From positions 1 through 64,000 of the forward strand of contig VXCM01002223.1 in the NCBI GenBank assembly GCA_014773175.1: DNA of 64,000 bases, read 5' to 3'. The notes under the pieces were generated by a model that worked only from the letters and a program-made list of their open reading frames with translations, did not search any database and was not told the DNA's origin. Source of the stretch: Lucifuga dentata (lineage: Eukaryota > Chordata > Actinopteri > Ophidiiformes > Bythitidae). The translations under genes and the position numbers were made by a program. This document shows positions 61,399 to 64,000 of the stretch, one piece after another (within the stretch, counting starts at the first letter, position 1; every line of letters begins with the position of its first letter).

Positions 61399-63805
61399 GT
61401 ATTTAAAAATAAAAAAAAAACTAAAAACATGTTATTGTTGTTAACTCTGGAATTATATAAATGTAAGTGATGCTGATATGTGCATCACGAATTTATTTCC
61501 TGAAGACCATATTAAACTTAACAATCATATCAAAGTCAAATAATTAAATAATAATTAAAACTGTAGTCTCGGTCTGTCTTACATTATTAGCTTCTAGTAG
61601 TAAATTAATCCACAACAATTTTTATAATTGATTTGTTGTTTAATCTTTTATCAAGTAAAAAATGTCAGACATACATCTTCACCATGTGACAGTTTGCTGC
61701 TTTTCTATGTTTCATATCTCTTTAAATCAAATCCCCTTGTTTGTTGTTTGTTTTTAACCGTTTAAAACAGTTTATTGGGCCTGAGAAGCTGTGCTTACAT
61801 TTCTCACCATGACATTTGACATAATTTAACAATTAATTAAAAATTACCAAGAGGTTAATTGACAATGAGATTAACTGTAATCACATTAATCATTAGTGAC
61901 AGCATGAATGTGTGTGTGAGAGTGTATGCACTCACATGGTTTTTCTATTTGTCAGACTTCAGTTTTATACTTTATAGCTGAGATTGAAAGCACAATTTAA
62001 TGTTTAACTGTCACAGTGCTTGTCTGAACACCTCAAACAACATGTGTTAAGATCAACAATGCTAGTGTGAGCCATAAGTAACCCTAGTTCAGTGTTTGAT
62101 GAGGCTATTGGAGGAAAAACAAAAGTTAACACTTACAAGACTTATATTAGTGGTAAGTTGCACAAGCTCTGCTTAATGTCACTGCTTTCTGTGTACTAAT
62201 TGCTTCATTGTCTTGTTTTACGTTTCGCAGTCGGCCATTTTCAACTTTCAGTCACTGCTAACAGTGATTCTCCTGCTGATCTGTACCTGTGCCTACATCC
62301 GAGCTCTGGCTCCCAGCCTGCTAGACAAGCATAAGACCGGGTAAGATCCCTTACAGTACATATCTGAGCAGTTGTCAGTGCAGCTGCTGTGAAAGTCAGC
62401 CCTGTGTGTGTATTTCTATCTGTTTTGTGTGGGAGACAGTGTTATATCATACAGCATAACTAAGTCACTGCAGTGTTAGTTAACTCATTAATCAGATATG
62501 GACTCTCACAGAATACTGTACACTGAAAACTGTAATTACTTTTTCTGAGATGTTAAGCTCTGCTTTTCATCATATAACTGATCCACCAGGCAGCAGTTAT
62601 TTCAATTAATTATTTATAAATATTGTTCCCATTATTTTTTTATGTTTATTTTTCATTGTAAATGTTCCTTGTTGGGTACAGTATATACAGTATTCTTTCA
62701 AGATGAGCAAGAGCAAAAACAAAAGCACCAAATTAAACTAATCCCATAATAACACAGAAGCAATTAAGAGACTTTACCTCTGGTCTTATGGAGTCATGAT
62801 GCTTACGATCTGAAAATGTGACCCCTGTAACATATTGACTTTAATTTATTTAAAACCCTTATTATTAACATATCTTTTTAGCTATAGTTAGGAGCTCTTT
62901 ACTGATGTGAATAAAGTAGCAGATATGCCATACTTTCATCACAATTTGATCATTATTATTTTTGGATGTACAGACTCCATCCAAAAAATGGTTCACTTGT
63001 AATAAGAATGGCTCGGCCCAAGAACACACACATACACACACACACACATGTTCTCAGTTGGCGTGAAACCTAGAGTGGCAGCTGGGGTGATTTAATATTT
63101 TCCCTCTTGATTTGTTAGCAAAGACATGTTATAACTTTGTTAAAATCACCAACAAAATAACTAAAAACAATGGTAAGAGAAAAAGAAGATAAAATTAAGG
63201 ATTAAACTATGAAAATTCCTTCATATAAAAGTGAGTTTTAGGTATCAGAAAATTGATACCTGGAATGCCACATTTGCCTCAGCAGAGATAATAAGGCTTC
63301 TCTTCTCTTCCCCTGAAAATATTCCTTACATGAAAATGGATTTCTGATGGCTGCCTGGTCAGAAGATGGTAGTCAGTTGTAAAGTTTTGACTGAGGCCTG
63401 CCAGCTTTTATTCTACCTCCTACCTTCACAACACAACACAACACACAGCCTCCTTTTACCTTCAAAATATTCCTACATCAGGACAATGATGTCAGCTAGT
63501 GTGAAAGGACAGTTTAATTTTACACACAAGGAAGTATAAATAGAGGTGAAAGATTGTTCCTTCTTGTAATTTTGTCATTTTTACGTATTTTAGGCTTCTA
63601 GGAATTTTCTGGAAATGTGCCAGAATAGGTAAGCTATGCTTGTTGCATTTCTTTGTTGATTTTAATGAAACGTCACCCAAGTTGTTATGACAGCTGTAGT
63701 GCTGAACTTCACATTTTGTCTTGCACCTGTTCAGGTGAGAGGAAGAGTCCCTGGGTGGCTTGCTGCTGTGTCATCATGGCTTTCAGTATACTATTTCTAC
63801 AGTAG
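60990..63805 (+). CDS. tmem167a: transmembrane protein 167A (Kish-A), complete
   Basis: Small membrane protein of the Kish family, linked to the early secretory pathway/Golgi. Exons 60990-60992 (only the ATG), 62231-62340, 63594-63628 and 63735-63805 total 219 nt and give 72 residues, the usual Kish-A length. The protein reads [20 protein letters not shown], then [40 protein letters not shown] and [12 protein letters not shown], with a hydrophobic segment at each end. It is nearly identical to vertebrate Kish-A. Donors are gtaagatt, gtaagatc and gtaagcta; acceptors are tttcgcag, attttag and ctgttcag. TMEM167B is less similar in the LAPSLLD-HKTGLLGIFWK region. The 3' UTR runs off the window. 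Confidence 0.96.
61367..61394. repeat. (GT)n microsatellite
   Basis: About 14 GT units in tmem167a intron 1. Confidence 0.95.
62231..62340 (+). CDS. tmem167a: tmem167a exon 2
   Basis: 110 nt, phase 0 to 2. [20 protein letters not shown] then [17 protein letters not shown]. Carries the first membrane segment. Confidence 0.96.
63594..63628 (+). CDS. tmem167a: tmem167a exon 3
   Basis: 35-nt microexon, phase 2 to 1: [12 protein letters not shown]. Both borders are canonical. Confidence 0.95.
63735..63805 (+). CDS. tmem167a: tmem167a exon 4 and stop
   Basis: [20 protein letters not shown] then FLQ and TAG at 63803-63805. Carries the second membrane segment. Bases 63806-64000 are 3' UTR with no polyadenylation signal inside the window. 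Confidence 0.96.
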
Positions 63806-64000
63806 CAGTCCAAAGAAACGTAAAGAAATGGAAAGATTGGGAAGTAAACAGGCAACAAGGCAGGGACAATGCGATCCCAGAAGCACAACTGGAACGCCGG
63901 TGGTTGTCACTTAGATAATGTAAGAATGGAGACCCATCATCACTCACTGCAGCCTTGGAGAGGGAAAATGTGTATGAGCTGGAAGAGGGGTGAGCAGATA

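Larger units (their letters stand above)
60993..63593. other. tmem167a introns 1 and 2
   Basis: AT-rich, with a (GT)n tract at 61367-61394 and a short (CA)n near 63028-63048. No intronic small RNA could be identified by eye. Confidence 0.6.

Overview
The window looks like nuclear DNA of a teleost fish. It has spliced genes with GT-AG introns, many CA/GT microsatellites, degenerate CR1/L2-type LINE and tRNA-SINE copies, and the vertebrate gene order versican - XRCC4 - TMEM167A. The species cannot be fixed from sequence alone; the compact introns would suit a percomorph.

Layout. (1) 1-24202, minus strand: 5' two thirds of the versican gene (vcan). Seven coding exons are recognised: signal peptide, Ig V-set, link module 1 in two exons, link module 2, GAG-alpha, and a giant GAG-beta exon that runs off the left edge. 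The EGF, lectin and CCP exons lie outside the window. About 3,320 codons are visible once a 68-nt assembly duplication is discounted. The GAG-beta exon is built from about five tandem copies of a roughly 280-295-residue Ser/Thr-rich unit, each carrying acidic Ser-Gly sites of the chondroitin-sulfate attachment type. (2) 24203-39549: vcan 5' region and intergenic DNA, with a possible vcan promoter/5' UTR exon near 25.7-26.3 kb, repeats, palindromes and a few unexplained exon-like segments. (3) 39561-60375, minus strand: xrcc4, the non-homologous end-joining scaffold. Seven coding exons give a 302-residue model with the head domain, coiled coil and a short acidic tail, plus a candidate 5' exon. 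(4) 60376-60989: a compact shared promoter region. (5) 60990-63805, plus strand: tmem167a (Kish-A), complete, 72 residues in four exons; its 3' UTR runs off the right edge.

The three genes are not a pathway. Versican is a secreted matrix proteoglycan, Xrcc4 a nuclear DNA-repair protein, Kish-A a small membrane protein of the early secretory pathway. They are neighbours by conserved vertebrate synteny, and xrcc4 and tmem167a are arranged head to head.

Assembly caution: there are 10 single-N characters. In every case the two sides are copies of the same sequence or the same simple repeat (67, 67 and 61 nt exact duplications at 1591, 27967 and 37090). They look like contig ends joined without collapsing the overlap. 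One of them breaks the vcan reading frame artificially.
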